Below the pieces are notes generated by a model, which was not told the origin of the DNA, searched no databases, and saw only the letters and a program-made list of their open reading frames with translations. A stretch of 56,657 bases of DNA from Clostridia bacterium (GTDB lineage Bacteria > Bacillota > Clostridia > Lachnospirales > Lachnospiraceae): contig JAQXQS010000168.1 of the NCBI GenBank assembly GCA_029101305.1, forward strand, positions 1 to 56,657, in the 5' to 3' direction. Each line of letters starts with the position of its first letter. The first letter of the stretch is position 1. Below are positions 34,408 through 43,538 of this stretch, piece by piece. The position numbers were made by a program, and so were the translations under genes.

Positions 34408-35373
34408 TCAGCCTCTCCAGATATTTTCCAGATGACGGAGGGCATATGTTGTTCCATCTGTAGTATTGATCACAGCGCCATAAATCTGGTCTGTGGAGGT
34501 ATTTATGATGCTGCTTAATGCATCATCATTCAGATCAAGCTCATAGTCTCCATACGTGGTGTCTGTTGTAAAGGTGGAAGCAATAGATACGGTCTGCGTA
34601 TTCATTCTCTGTATTGGCCCGAATGAAAAGTTTCCGTTTTCATCTACAGTCAGTTCTTTGTAATAAGAAGGTTCTTCCGTTAATGGATAGTAAGAATAAT
34701 CTTCACTTTCAATCAGGGCATCTTTTCCGGTAAAAGTATTGGAGCTTGTCTGACCTCTGTTTGTAACTGTAATCGTCACGGAAGAATCATCCGTAATCTG
34801 CTTCAGATTTGCCAGAACAGACGGATCACTGATCTTTACCGGGAATGTCACACCTGCAAGATTGGTACCTTGGGCATCTGTATGATAAGCTGCATTTCCA
34901 TTCATCATTCCTGCTGTTCTTGATCTATTCAGAGTAGCAGATGTAAATGCATCAACTTTTACATTATTATTGTTAAGCTGGGATCTGTAGAATGCTTCAT
35001 AAGGAATATTCATCAGCACATATTCAATGCCTTCCACAGACTGAGCCTCCGACTGTGTTTCTGGCTCTGTTTCCCCGTCAGAAAAAAGCTCTGCATCAGA
35101 ATCAGAAGTAAATTCCTCCTCAGTCTCCCCAGACTCAAATCCACTTCCTTCCTCTGCAGCTTCAAATCCGTTTTCAGCTTCTTCATAGCTGTCACTGTCA
35201 TCAGTGCTCTCTTCGTATATGTCAGTAGCTTCCTCCTGGGTATATGCCTCTACAATGGCAGTTTCACCAGATGTAAAATCTTCTGCCATTACGCCAACCG
35301 GTGCGCTGGTCATTGCCACAACCACACTCATGATAATTGGAGCAATTTTCCTAAATAACTTTTTGTCAGTCAT
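34408..35373 (-). CDS. N-terminal fragment of the Tp47-like surface protein (ends at premature TGA)
   Basis: A 321-residue product. It has a signal peptide (KKLFRKIAPIIMSVVVAMTSAPVG...A), an acidic Glu/Ser-rich spacer to about residue 105, and a domain beginning YVLMNIPYEAFYRSQLNNN then VDAFTSATLNRSR. It ends ...LRHLENIWRG-stop; the next codons (HLAWSTGFTTTVHGG) continue the same frame. In related Lachnospiraceae proteins I recall the stretch LRHLENIWRG running straight on into ...LAWS. So this is best read as a nonsense-truncated gene. The start has GGAGGAAGGAAATG. The fragment alone lacks the Tp47-like and Big_2 parts. Confidence 0.75.
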   Translation of the reverse strand: MTDKKLFRKIAPIIMSVVVAMTSAPVGVMAEDFTSGETAIVEAYTQEEATDIYEESTDDSDSYEEAENGFEAAEEGSGFESGETEEEFTSDSDAELFSDGETEPETQSEAQSVEGIEYVLMNIPYEAFYRSQLNNNNVKVDAFTSATLNRSRTAGMMNGNAAYHTDAQGTNLAGVTFPVKISDPSVLANLKQITDDSSVTITVTNRGQTSSNTFTGKDALIESEDYSYYPLTEEPSYYKELTVDENGNFSFGPIQRMNTQTVSIASTFTTDTTYGDYELDLNDDALSSIINTSTDQIYGAVINTTDGTTYALRHLENIWRG

Positions 35374-35520
35374 TTCCTTCCTCCTTTAACTTATGTTAGT
35401 TTTTCCTAACCGTTGTTTATTTTACAAAATTGTGTTAGAAATGTCTACCCGTTTTTCTTCTTAACATTGTACATTTTTTATCAATAAGAGGATGCTAAAA
35501 TTCCGAAATCCGATATAAAA

Positions 35521-35564
35521 AGAACCCAGATACAGAAGTCTTCTTACTTCCATACCCAGGTTCT
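35521..35564 (-). terminator. Terminator after dapF
   Basis: AGAACC pairs with GGTTCT with further CAGATA/TACCCAG pairing inside; TTTTTATAT follows on the minus strand. The remaining 35374-35605 is the AT-rich promoter region of the surface-protein gene. Confidence 0.65.
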
Positions 35565-35605
35565 ATATTCAGAAATCCATTATATTTTAAACAAATCATT
35601 TTCTT

Positions 35606-36454
35606 TTATGAAAAAAAGCTCTCTGCTACGCTTACATCTGCAATATATCCAACTGTCCCGGTCATAAAAATGGTTCCGTCCTCTTCGATGTCCACCTGAA
35701 TCATGCCTCCAGGCTGGTTTACGTTAATCCGGTTTTCCATCAGACCTCTTCTGTAGGCTGCGATAGCCGCTGCGCAGCTGCCTGTTCCGGAAGCTTTCGT
35801 ATATCCAGAACCCCGTTCCCAGATTTCAATCTCCAGATTTCCTTTGTCGATCTGACGGCAGATCTGCAGATTTACCCGTTCCGGAAAATCGTCCGCGTTT
35901 TCCACATAAGGTCCCAGCGCTTTCACTTTTTCCGGGGAGATCTGATCCATGAAAATAATGCAGTGTGGATTCCCAATCGTAAGACAGGTTGCCTTGTATT
36001 CTTTCTCATGGAATGTAAACGGCTCATTGACTACTTCCCGGATTTCGCCTGTTACCGGAATTTCCCTGGAGAGAAAAGATGCCTTTCCCATATTTACCCG
36101 AAATTCTGTAGCTCTGGCATTCAGACATTCGACTTCAATGGTTCCGGATAAAGTTTCAATGGCAAATTTCTTTTCTTTCACGTATTCATTATCCAGCAGA
36201 TATTTTGCAAAAATACACACGCCATTTCCACTGATTGCAGCTTCGCTTCCGTCTGAATTAAAAATGCGCATTCCCATTTTTCCATTGATTTCTACCGGTC
36301 CATATAACACACCATCTGCCCCAAGACCAAATCCACGCTGGCAAAGAAGTGCTATTTTTTTGCCTTGCAGCTGCAACTGGTTTTTATTTGCATCCAGAAC
36401 CAGATAATCATTTCCTAAGCCCTGATATTTCGTCATGATAATGCTATCTCTCAT
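35606..36454 (-). CDS. dapF: Diaminopimelate epimerase
   Basis: A 282-residue enzyme converting LL-DAP to meso-DAP, used for lysine and peptidoglycan. The two catalytic cysteines are visible: Cys80 in SGNGVCIFAKY and Cys227 in ASGTGSCAAA, one in each half of the pseudo-symmetric fold. The motifs YQGLGNDYLVLD and GFGLGADGVLYG are also typical. The second site reads GSGYTKASGTGSC rather than the more common GETxACGTGAC, a variant known in Clostridia-type DapF. It stands alone, distant from dapA and dapB in this window. Confidence 0.93.
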   Translation of the reverse strand: MRDSIIMTKYQGLGNDYLVLDANKNQLQLQGKKIALLCQRGFGLGADGVLYGPVEINGKMGMRIFNSDGSEAAISGNGVCIFAKYLLDNEYVKEKKFAIETLSGTIEVECLNARATEFRVNMGKASFLSREIPVTGEIREVVNEPFTFHEKEYKATCLTIGNPHCIIFMDQISPEKVKALGPYVENADDFPERVNLQICRQIDKGNLEIEIWERGSGYTKASGTGSCAAAIAAYRRGLMENRINVNQPGGMIQVDIEEDGTIFMTGTVGYIADVSVAESFFS

Positions 36455-36593
36455 TTTCCCTTTTCCTTTCCAGCCTGATTTCTATTCTCGTTTTATTTCC
36501 AGAAGCGTTTCTTTTATATATAGTATATCGTTTATTTTTCCAATGTATATAGAAGAACTTGCTGATAATATTGCAAAAAATGCACTTTTTAAC

Positions 36594-36622
36594 TTGTAAA
36601 TAATGCACAGAGCGCATACAAT
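36594..36622 (+). promoter_or_regulatory. Candidate promoter of the AraC-type regulator gene
   Basis: TTGTAA (36594-36599) and TACAAT (36617-36622) are 17 nt apart. The gap 36455-36747 otherwise holds only AT-rich sequence and a 16-nt match to the MITE arm (36693-36708). Confidence 0.5.
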
Positions 36623-36747
36623 GCTATTAAGAATAAAAGCTGTTTGGCTCTTGCCGGGGCAGTAATCGTGAATTCACCAGACTTACATGGTAGATTCATG
36701 TACAAAAGACTTTCTGTGATCTATAGCGCCAAAGAAAGGAAATAAAA

Positions 36748-37578
36748 ATGGAATATTTCAACGAACCTACCGAAAAAACAGGTTATCTTGACCAGGAATT
36801 CCGGCTTTTTCATATCAAGGACCAGACCAGACAGGAATTTTCTTATCATTACCACGATTTTCACAAGATTATTATCTTTCTCTCTGGAAAGGCAGCTTAC
36901 CATATTGAGGGGAAATCCTATTACCTGAAGCCCTGGGATATCCTGCTTGTAAACCGTCACGCCATCCACAAACCTGAAATTGATTTTTCCCTTCCCTATG
37001 AGCGTTTTGTATTATGGATCCGTGATGACATCGCATCCGTTGAACTGCTGCGCTGCTTCCAGAAAGCAGTTGACCGGAGCTTTAACCTGATCCGCCTGGA
37101 TTCCGGAACACAGGAAAAACTAAAACAGCTGCTTTATGAACTGGAAGCCGCTTTAAAGGATCGGCAATTTGGAAGTGAACTTCTTGGGAACGCCCTGTTC
37201 ACCCAGTTTATGGTTTACATAAACCGTATTTTTCTGGAAAAGCAGTATATTTTTGACACACATTCCTATAGCTGTGACTCCCAGATTGAAGAGCTTCTCC
37301 GCTATATCAACCATAATCTTGCAGAGGATCTGTCCATTGAGACCCTTGCCAGAAAGTACTATCTCAGTAAGTATCATATGATGAGAAAATTTAAAGAAGA
37401 GACAGGATACACCCTTCACAACTACATTGTAAATAAGCGGCTGCTTCTGGCCCGGACAAAAATCAGCGAGGGCATGCCCGTATTAAAAGCGGCGCAGGTC
37501 AGCGGTTTCGCAGACTACACCACATTTTCCCGCGCCTATAAGAAACAATTCGGCGCTCCACCAAGCCAGATGCTATAA
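36748..37578 (+). CDS. AraC family transcriptional regulator with N-terminal cupin
   Basis: A 276-residue regulator. Residues about 15-100 form a cupin sensory domain (YHYHDFHKIIIFLSGKAAYHI with the metal-like His pair, then LKPWDILLVN). The C-terminal 100 residues are the paired HTH: DLSIETLARKYYLSKYHMMRKFKEETG, then SGFADYTTFSRAYKKQFGAPPSQ. AAAGGAAA lies just upstream of the start. It is divergent from dapF but its targets are unknown; carbohydrate or stress genes are usual for the family. Confidence 0.9.
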   Translation: MEYFNEPTEKTGYLDQEFRLFHIKDQTRQEFSYHYHDFHKIIIFLSGKAAYHIEGKSYYLKPWDILLVNRHAIHKPEIDFSLPYERFVLWIRDDIASVELLRCFQKAVDRSFNLIRLDSGTQEKLKQLLYELEAALKDRQFGSELLGNALFTQFMVYINRIFLEKQYIFDTHSYSCDSQIEELLRYINHNLAEDLSIETLARKYYLSKYHMMRKFKEETGYTLHNYIVNKRLLLARTKISEGMPVLKAAQVSGFADYTTFSRAYKKQFGAPPSQML

Positions 37579-37587
37579 ATAACAAAA

Positions 37588-37628
37588 GAACGAATTTCCA
37601 AAGACATTATCTCTTCAGAAATTCGTTC
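37588..37628. terminator. Bidirectional terminator between the AraC gene and secA
   Basis: GAACGAATTTC pairs perfectly with GAAATTCGTTC, flanked by A- and T-rich runs, serving the convergent genes. Confidence 0.8.
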
Positions 37629-37636
37629 TCTTTTAA

Positions 37637-40213
37637 TTACACGTTAGCGGTCTTTCTTCCACAACACTGTTTATACTTCTTACCGCTTCCACAAGGACAC
37701 GGATCATTTGGATAAACCTTGATTTCTTTTCTCTGAACCGGCTTGCGGACGCTGGAATCATCTTTGTTGGTTCCGGTAACCTTGGCAACCTGCTCACGCT
37801 CGATCTTCTGCTCCACATGAACATGATACAGCATTCTGACTGTATCTTCCTGAATGGAAGTGATCATGTTATTAAACATGTCAAAAGCAGCCATCTTATA
37901 CTCAACAACCGGATCTCTCTGGCCATATGCAGTCAGGCCGATACCCTGGCGGAGGATCTCCATATCATCAATGTGATCCATCCACTTGCTGTCAATGCTC
38001 TTCAGAAGGATAACACGCTCAAGCTCACGCAGCTGCTCTGGCTCCGGGAACTCAGACTCCTTCGCTTCGTAAAGCTTCACAGCCTCTTCCTTGATGAGAT
38101 GCTTCATCTCATTCTTTTTCTTGCCTTTTACTTTCTCTTCTGTAAGCGGCTCGATCGGAATGATCTGGCGAAGTACGGTATTGAACTCGTTCAGATCCCA
38201 CTCTTCAGAATCCACATCATCAGAGAAGCACATATCTACTGCATTATCTACGATATCTGTGATCATCTTGTAAATGGCATCGCGCATGTTCTCACCGTCC
38301 AGAACCTGACGGCGCTCTTTATAAATAATCTCACGCTGCTCATTGTTAACCTGGTCATAGTCAAGAAGATTCTTACGGATACCAAAGTTATTAAACTCGA
38401 TCTTCTCCTGGGCTTTCTCAATCGCATTGGAAAGCATCTTGTGCTCGATCTGCTCATTCTCAGCAACACCGAGAGAAGTAAATACCTTCATCAGACGCTC
38501 AGATCCGAACAGTCGCATCAAGTCATCCTCAAGGGAAATGTAGAAACGGGATTCTCCCGGATCTCCCTGACGTCCGGAACGTCCACGCAGCTGGTTATCA
38601 ATACGTCTGGACTCATGGCGCTCAGTACCGATAATTTTCAGTCCGCCAGCTTCTCTGGCTACATCATCAAGCTTGATATCCGTACCACGTCCAGCCATGT
38701 TGGTAGCGATGGTAACTGCTCCGGCCTGACCTGCCTGGGCTACGATCTCCGCCTCAAGCTCATGGAACTTGGCATTCAATACGTTGTGCGGAATTCCCTC
38801 TCTCTTCAGCATACGGCTGAGAAGCTCAGAAGTCTCAATGGTGATCGTACCAACCAGTACCGGCTGCTGTTTCTCATGGGCTTCTTTTACAGACTGGACA
38901 ACTGCATTGAACTTCTCTTTCTTCGTCATGTATACAGCGTCTTCCAGATCCTTACGCTGAACCGGCTTGTTGGTCGGGATCTCAACAACGTCCATGGCGT
39001 AGATATCACGGAACTCTTTCTCCTCGGTAAGGGCAGTACCGGTCATACCGCCTTTCTTATCATACTTGTTAAAGAAGTTCTGGAATGTGATGGTCGCAAG
39101 GGTCTTGCTCTCACGTTTTACCTTAACATGCTCTTTCGCCTCGATTGCCTGATGGAGACCATCTGAGTAACGGCGGCCCGGCATGATACGTCCGGTAAAT
39201 TCATCGACGATCATAACCTCGTCATCTTTTACAACGTAGTCCTGGTCGCGGTGCATCAGATTGTGGGCACGGAGTGCAAGGATGATGTTGTGCTGGATCT
39301 CAAGGTTCTCCGGATCTGCAAGGTTCTCAATATTAAAGAATTTCTCAACCTTCTTCACACCCTGCTCGGTAAGGTTGACGATCTTATCTTTCTCATTTAC
39401 TACGAAGTCACCGGTCTCGATAACCTCCTCGCCCATGATCGCGGCCATCTTGGTCATCTCATGGCTGGCTTCACCACGCTCTAACTGCTGTGCAAGGATA
39501 TCACAAACCTCATACAGCTTGGTGGATTTACCACTCTGACCGGAAATAATAAGAGGTGTACGTGCCTCATCGATCAAAATAGAGTCGACCTCATCGATGA
39601 TACAGTAGTGAAGGTCACGCTGTACCAGCTGCTCCTTGTAGATAACCATGTTATCACGAAGGTAGTCGAATCCAAGTTCGTTATTGGTTACATAGGTAAT
39701 ATCACAGTTATATGCCTCGCGGCGCTCTTCCGGCTTCATGTCATTCAGGACAACACCTACTGTCAGGCCAAGGAATCTGTGAACCTGTCCCATCTCGTCA
39801 GCATCACGCTTCGCCAGGTAATCATTGACGGTTACAACGTGAACACCTTTTCCCTCCAGGGCATTTAAGTAGGATGGTAAAGTAGCTACAAGGGTCTTAC
39901 CTTCACCGGTTTTCATCTCAGCGATACGTCCCTGATGAAGAACGATACCACCGATCAGCTGTACCTCGAAGTGCTCCATTCCAAGTACTCGCTTGGCAGC
40001 TTCACGTACCGTAGCAAATGCTTCTGGCAATAGATCATCCAGTGTGGCTCCCTCTTCAAGGCGTTTCTTATATTCTCTTGTCTTACCGCGAAGCTCTTCG
40101 TCGGTTAATTTCTGCATTTCGGGACGCAGATCCTCGATTTTCTTAACAAGCGGCATAATACGCTTAACTTCTCGCTGGCTGCGGGTTCCGAAAACTTTTG
40201 AAAACATATTCAT
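37637..40213 (-). CDS. secA: Preprotein translocase ATPase SecA
   Basis: An 858-residue motor of Sec-dependent export, acting at the membrane with SecYEG. Motifs: Walker A region [34 protein letters not shown], the preprotein cross-linking domain, [12 protein letters not shown] and [15 protein letters not shown] in the second nucleotide-binding fold. The C terminus has the zinc motif [17 protein letters not shown] lies 11 nt upstream of the start. Length and domains are normal for a housekeeping SecA1. Confidence 0.97.
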   Translation of the reverse strand: MNMFSKVFGTRSQREVKRIMPLVKKIEDLRPEMQKLTDEELRGKTREYKKRLEEGATLDDLLPEAFATVREAAKRVLGMEHFEVQLIGGIVLHQGRIAEMKTGEGKTLVATLPSYLNALEGKGVHVVTVNDYLAKRDADEMGQVHRFLGLTVGVVLNDMKPEERREAYNCDITYVTNNELGFDYLRDNMVIYKEQLVQRDLHYCIIDEVDSILIDEARTPLIISGQSGKSTKLYEVCDILAQQLERGEASHEMTKMAAIMGEEVIETGDFVVNEKDKIVNLTEQGVKKVEKFFNIENLADPENLEIQHNIILALRAHNLMHRDQDYVVKDDEVMIVDEFTGRIMPGRRYSDGLHQAIEAKEHVKVKRESKTLATITFQNFFNKYDKKGGMTGTALTEEKEFRDIYAMDVVEIPTNKPVQRKDLEDAVYMTKKEKFNAVVQSVKEAHEKQQPVLVGTITIETSELLSRMLKREGIPHNVLNAKFHELEAEIVAQAGQAGAVTIATNMAGRGTDIKLDDVAREAGGLKIIGTERHESRRIDNQLRGRSGRQGDPGESRFYISLEDDLMRLFGSERLMKVFTSLGVAENEQIEHKMLSNAIEKAQEKIEFNNFGIRKNLLDYDQVNNEQREIIYKERRQVLDGENMRDAIYKMITDIVDNAVDMCFSDDVDSEEWDLNEFNTVLRQIIPIEPLTEEKVKGKKKNEMKHLIKEEAVKLYEAKESEFPEPEQLRELERVILLKSIDSKWMDHIDDMEILRQGIGLTAYGQRDPVVEYKMAAFDMFNNMITSIQEDTVRMLYHVHVEQKIEREQVAKVTGTNKDDSSVRKPVQRKEIKVYPNDPCPCGSGKKYKQCCGRKTANV

Positions 40214-40357
40214 TTAGTTTTTAACTCCTGTCTGTGTGTATTTGATCATTTATGGAAATACCTCCATCCGGATACATTTCCCTTCACGCGCCATATTGTG
40301 AAATATGACGGATTATATTTCTTGTAGAATTACACATTTTGTTTAACATACCAGTCC

Positions 40358-40386
40358 ATTTTAACACTTTTTAGCGTGGAAAACAA
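40358..40386 (-). promoter_or_regulatory. Candidate promoter of secA
   Basis: TTGTTT (40381-40386) and TAAAAT (40358-40363) are 17 nt apart on the minus strand. The gap 40214-40535 also holds the repeat at 40476 and no gene I can support. Confidence 0.45.
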
Positions 40387-40475
40387 TAAATATTTGATGA
40401 ACAAAATATGTCCGGAAAACTTTTTCTGGAAAACGATATCTACTTGTGATACTCTAAAATAACATTCCTAATAAA

Positions 40476-40511
40476 TGGACATGTCTGCTTACGCAGACAT
40501 TACCATAAATG
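40476..40511. repeat. Interspersed palindromic repeat, best-conserved copy
   Basis: GGACATGTCTGCTTACGCAGACATTACCAT is the unit; TGTCTGC-TTAC-GCAGACA forms the hairpin. It ends 25 nt before the sfp-like start codon. The 9996 copy on the opposite strand and the 44341 copy share the same flanks (GGACATGT... and ...ACCATAAATGAA). Confidence 0.65.
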
Positions 40512-40535
40512 AAAGCCTATCAAGGAGTACTCGCC

Positions 40536-41165
40536 ATGATCTATCTTTTTCAGGATTTTTCCTCTTTTTCAGATGAATGTCTCAGGCAAAGCCTTTCCCA
40601 GATGCAAAAGGACCGCAGAGAATATATTCTCCATTTCAGGCAGATAGATGACCGGAAACGCTCTGCTGCCGCCTGGCTGCTTCTTGCCTATGGATTAAAG
40701 CAGGAATACCATTTAGAAGCTATCCCGCCCATCCTGAGAACTGCCTCTGGCAAGCCTTTTTTTTCTGGGGATAATATGCCTTTTTTTAATCTCAGCCACA
40801 GCGGCACTTTCGCAGGATGCGCACTGCACTGCGGGGAGATCGGACTGGATATCCAGAAATCCGTACAGCCCCGTCCTTCCCTTATCCGCTGTATCTGTAC
40901 GAAAGAAGAACTGGCTTCTTTAAAATCAGCTGACGATTTTTGCAGGATCTGGTCTATGAAGGAAAGTGCAGTAAAGCTGACAGGCGAGGGGATCACTGGG
41001 AATTTCCGGGATATTCTTAAGCTTCATCCGGATATGCATACTTACACCTCTCCCTTAGAAAATGGCTCTGGCTTTCTTTCTTACAGTATTTATGAAAAAA
41101 TGAAGATTCCGGTTTATACCGTATCTTTCAGTGAACTTTTTTACCGCCTTCCTGCCCTTCCATGA
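40536..41165 (+). CDS. 4'-phosphopantetheinyl transferase (Sfp type)
   Basis: A 209-residue enzyme that moves phosphopantetheine from CoA to a carrier-protein serine. Family motifs: NLSHSGTFAGCAL, GLDIQ (normally GVDIE, binding Mg2+), and IWSMKESAVKLTGEG (W/F-x-x-K-E-S/A-x-x-K). AAGGAG is 8 nt upstream of ATG 40536, which is preferred over the ATG at 40509 inside the repeat. No polyketide or nonribosomal peptide cluster is adjacent; the carrier could be AcpP or an unlinked cluster. Gln replaces the usual Glu of GxDxE, so activity is worth testing by alignment. Confidence 0.85.
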   Translation: MIYLFQDFSSFSDECLRQSLSQMQKDRREYILHFRQIDDRKRSAAAWLLLAYGLKQEYHLEAIPPILRTASGKPFFSGDNMPFFNLSHSGTFAGCALHCGEIGLDIQKSVQPRPSLIRCICTKEELASLKSADDFCRIWSMKESAVKLTGEGITGNFRDILKLHPDMHTYTSPLENGSGFLSYSIYEKMKIPVYTVSFSELFYRLPALP

Positions 41166-41178
41166 CACTCCAGGCATA

Positions 41179-41210
41179 AAAGTCCCGGAAGCATATGCCT
41201 CCGGGACTTT
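41179..41210. terminator. Bidirectional terminator between the phosphopantetheinyl transferase gene and hpf
   Basis: AAAGTCCCGGA and TCCGGGACTTT form a strong GC stem flanked by A and T runs. Confidence 0.85.
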
Positions 41211-41257
41211 CTTATTTTCACATATTAAATTTTCAACATTTAAGGAAACAATTCTCT

Positions 41258-41785
41258 TTAATCTTCCGGCTCGATCAGTCCATAGGTATTTCCTTTACGT
41301 TTATAAACAACGTTCACCTGATCGGTTTCTGCATTGCAGAATACGAAGAAATTATGTCCAAGAAGCTCCATCTGTACGCACGCATCTTCCGGATACATAG
41401 GCTTGATATCAAATTTCTTGGTACGGATGATCTTAACATCCTCGTCCTCTTCATAATCCTTATCCAGGTAGGCCTTCTGGAAGTTCGCTGCTGCCTGCTG
41501 CTTGTCCACGATTTTATTCTTGTATTTCCGAAGCTGACGCTCGATTACTTCCTCTACAAGGTCGATTGATACATACATATCATTGCTGACCTGCTCGGAG
41601 CGGATGATGTTGCCCTTAACCGGGATCGTCACCTCGATTTTCTGTCTTTCTTTTTCTACACTAAGAGTTACGACAACTTCAGTGTCAGGAGTGAAATACC
41701 TTTCCAGTTTACCGAGCTTATCTTCAACTGCTGTACGAAGCCCGTCGGTCACTGTGATGTTCTTTCCGCTGATAATGAATTTCAT
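41258..41785 (-). CDS. hpf: Ribosome hibernation promoting factor, long form
   Basis: A 175-residue long-form HPF. The N-terminal HPF/RaiA domain begins MKFIISGKNITVTDGLRTAVEDKL and binds the decoding centre; a linker follows; the C-terminal domain (KPMYPEDACVQMELLGHNFFVFCNAETD) makes the dimer that holds 100S ribosomes. It is expressed in stationary phase in Firmicutes. GGGGATGG precedes the start. An extended -10 (TGTTATAAT at 41817-41825, minus strand) lies about 35 nt upstream. Confidence 0.95.
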   Translation of the reverse strand: MKFIISGKNITVTDGLRTAVEDKLGKLERYFTPDTEVVVTLSVEKERQKIEVTIPVKGNIIRSEQVSNDMYVSIDLVEEVIERQLRKYKNKIVDKQQAAANFQKAYLDKDYEEDEDVKIIRTKKFDIKPMYPEDACVQMELLGHNFFVFCNAETDQVNVVYKRKGNTYGLIEPED

Positions 41786-41816
41786 GCTTCCATCCCCTTT
41801 GCTGTTTGATGGGTAT

Positions 41817-41825
41817 ATTATAACA
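41817..41825 (-). promoter_or_regulatory. Extended -10 promoter of hpf
   Basis: TGTTATAAT on the minus strand, with a poor -35. The leader would be about 25 nt. Confidence 0.5.
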
Positions 41826-41912
41826 CATTAATCCGAGAATTAACATCATTTTCTGAAAAAATTACGAATTTTTTCACCATTTTTTCACAAACCAAAGCAG
41901 TTATGACAGTTT

Positions 41913-42683
41913 TTATAGTTCTCCCACCAATTTCTCAAACGGAATGGTTCCGCCGAACAGATCCAGGGCACTGCCCACTGTCACATCCACCTTTCCTCCT
42001 GACGACTGTTTCAGGATCTGGATATCTTCCATACTTCCCACGCCGCCTGCATAAGTCACCGGATGCCCCTGGTATTCTCCCAGAAGCTTTGCCAGCGGAA
42101 CCTCCACGCCTTTTGCCTTTCCCTCCACATCTACTGCATGGATCAGAAATTCATCGCAATATCCGCCTAATCTTTCCAGCAGTTCCAGGGTTACCTGTTC
42201 CCTGGTAAATTTCTGCCAACGGTCTGTGACCACATAATACCCGTGATCCCGTTTCCGGCAGCTAAGATCCAGAACCAGATGCCCCTTTCCCACAGCCTGG
42301 ACCATTTTCTCCAGATTTTCCCAGGAAATATGTCCATCACGAAATACATAAGAAGTAACGATCACATGGCTGGCACCAGCGTCCAGATAACCAGCTGCAT
42401 TTTCCGGATTTACCCCGCCTCCGAGCTGAAGTCCCCCGGGGTAGGCCTGTAATGCCAGAAATGCCTGTTTTCTGGTTGCTTCGAAATACTCGGAATCCGC
42501 GCTGTTCAAAAGAATAATATGTCCTCCTGTAAGCCCCTTTTCTTTATATAAAGATGCATAAAATGCACCATCCTGCTCTGACACAAAGTTCTCCTGTGCC
42601 TGATTTCCGGCGTCTTTAAGGCTTCCCCCTACAATCTGCTTTACTTTTCCATTATGTATATCAATACATGGACGAAATTTCAT
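41913..42683 (-). CDS. hisA: HIS6-type phosphoribosylformimino-AICAR ribotide isomerase (HisA)
   Basis: A 256-residue TIM-barrel isomerase of histidine synthesis. The N terminus MKFRPCIDIHNGKVKQIVGG, and inner blocks QLGGGVNPENA, HVIVTSYVF, LVLDLSCRKRDHGYYVVT, EFLIHAVDVEGKAKGV, YAGGVGSMEDIQ and VDVTVGSALDLFGG match the eukaryotic HIS6 branch, recalled from yeast HIS6, rather than bacterial HisA (which begins MIIPAIDL). No other his gene is in the window, so it is a stand-alone copy. GGGGG precedes the start. It probably does the same step; a paralogue in the his operon would need checking. Confidence 0.85.
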   Translation of the reverse strand: MKFRPCIDIHNGKVKQIVGGSLKDAGNQAQENFVSEQDGAFYASLYKEKGLTGGHIILLNSADSEYFEATRKQAFLALQAYPGGLQLGGGVNPENAAGYLDAGASHVIVTSYVFRDGHISWENLEKMVQAVGKGHLVLDLSCRKRDHGYYVVTDRWQKFTREQVTLELLERLGGYCDEFLIHAVDVEGKAKGVEVPLAKLLGEYQGHPVTYAGGVGSMEDIQILKQSSGGKVDVTVGSALDLFGGTIPFEKLVGEL

Positions 42684-42951
42684 GATCTTCCCCCTTGCTT
42701 TTCCACCTATTACCGCATGCCAAACCCGCTCTACTACGCCAACCGAAAGAGAGCCAAAACTCCCTTATTGCGTCAAAGCCCATCATTGCCACATACAGTC
42801 TTGAAATATCTTGTAAAATCATATCATAAAAGAGCACCAAATGAAATACATAGCTTTCATCTGATGCCCTTCTTTTATACTTATTGATTCGTATTCATCA
42901 TCTGCAAAAAACACTTGTGATTACTGTTTATGACCTGCCTGCAGCCATCTG

Positions 42952-43401
42952 TTATCTTCCATCTACAGCACCTTCAGCAGCGTCCCCCACATCTTCAACA
43001 GCGTCTCCGACGCCTTCCCCTACATCGCGGACTCCATTTGCCACACCGTCTCCAAGCTCTTCCACGCCCTCTCCGATCGCACCTGATACGGAATTGTTAT
43101 TCTCTGTGGCATTATCTCCTGGTACTCCGGCATTGTCACCATTGCCATTATTATCCGGTGTCGCAGTATCACCATTTACATTGCCGTTATTTGTATCATT
43201 TGCATTATTATCATTGCCATTACCTGCGTCATCCACCATATTATCGTCTACCGCGGTTCCATCTCCCACGTTATCCATGGTATCCTCATTTGTGTTATTT
43301 GGAACTTCATCTGCTGCATTGTTGTCATTTCCACAGGCTGTGAGCATACATAATGTAAATACCAGCAAAGCACCTATGAGCACACGTTTCATTTTTTTCA
43401 T
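42952..43401 (-). CDS. Small Asn/Asp/Gly-rich lipoprotein, no family recognised
   Basis: A 149-residue protein with a lipoprotein signal peptide: KRVLIGALLVFTLCMLTACGN, lipobox LTAC, so cleavage before Cys23. The mature part is low-complexity (N, D, G, T), followed by a C-terminal run of about 40 residues with repeating V-G-D/E-G/A spacing (EGVEELGDGVANGVRDVG), able to form an amphipathic helix. AAGGAG lies 9 nt upstream. Function unknown; a wall- or membrane-anchored spacer is possible. The gap 42684-42951 has a terminator-like hairpin near 42827-42877 and nothing else. Confidence 0.7.
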   Translation of the reverse strand: MKKMKRVLIGALLVFTLCMLTACGNDNNAADEVPNNTNEDTMDNVGDGTAVDDNMVDDAGNGNDNNANDTNNGNVNGDTATPDNNGNGDNAGVPGDNATENNNSVSGAIGEGVEELGDGVANGVRDVGEGVGDAVEDVGDAAEGAVDGR

Positions 43402-43538
43402 CTCATCTGTCTCCTTTTCTTAAGAAATACTTTCAGCTGAAAATACTGCTGTGTATTCCTAATATGTACAGATGGATGAATTTTATTCTGGAAAAAATTA
43501 CATTTCAGCTAAAGTGGAATTTTCCAGGCCGCTTTCAC

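Noticed and set aside
34408-34410. Selenocysteine codon at the TGA in the Tp47-like gene
   Set aside because: No bacterial SECIS hairpin is evident just downstream, and a surface Ig-like protein is an unlikely selenoprotein; nonsense mutation is simpler.
37817-39166. 449-codon ORF on the plus strand
   Set aside because: Antisense to secA; no family motif and the composition is that of a shadow frame.
43026-43343. CRISPR-like or tandem repeat in the lipoprotein gene
   Set aside because: The repetition is codon-level low complexity (N/D/G), without fixed-length repeats or spacers.
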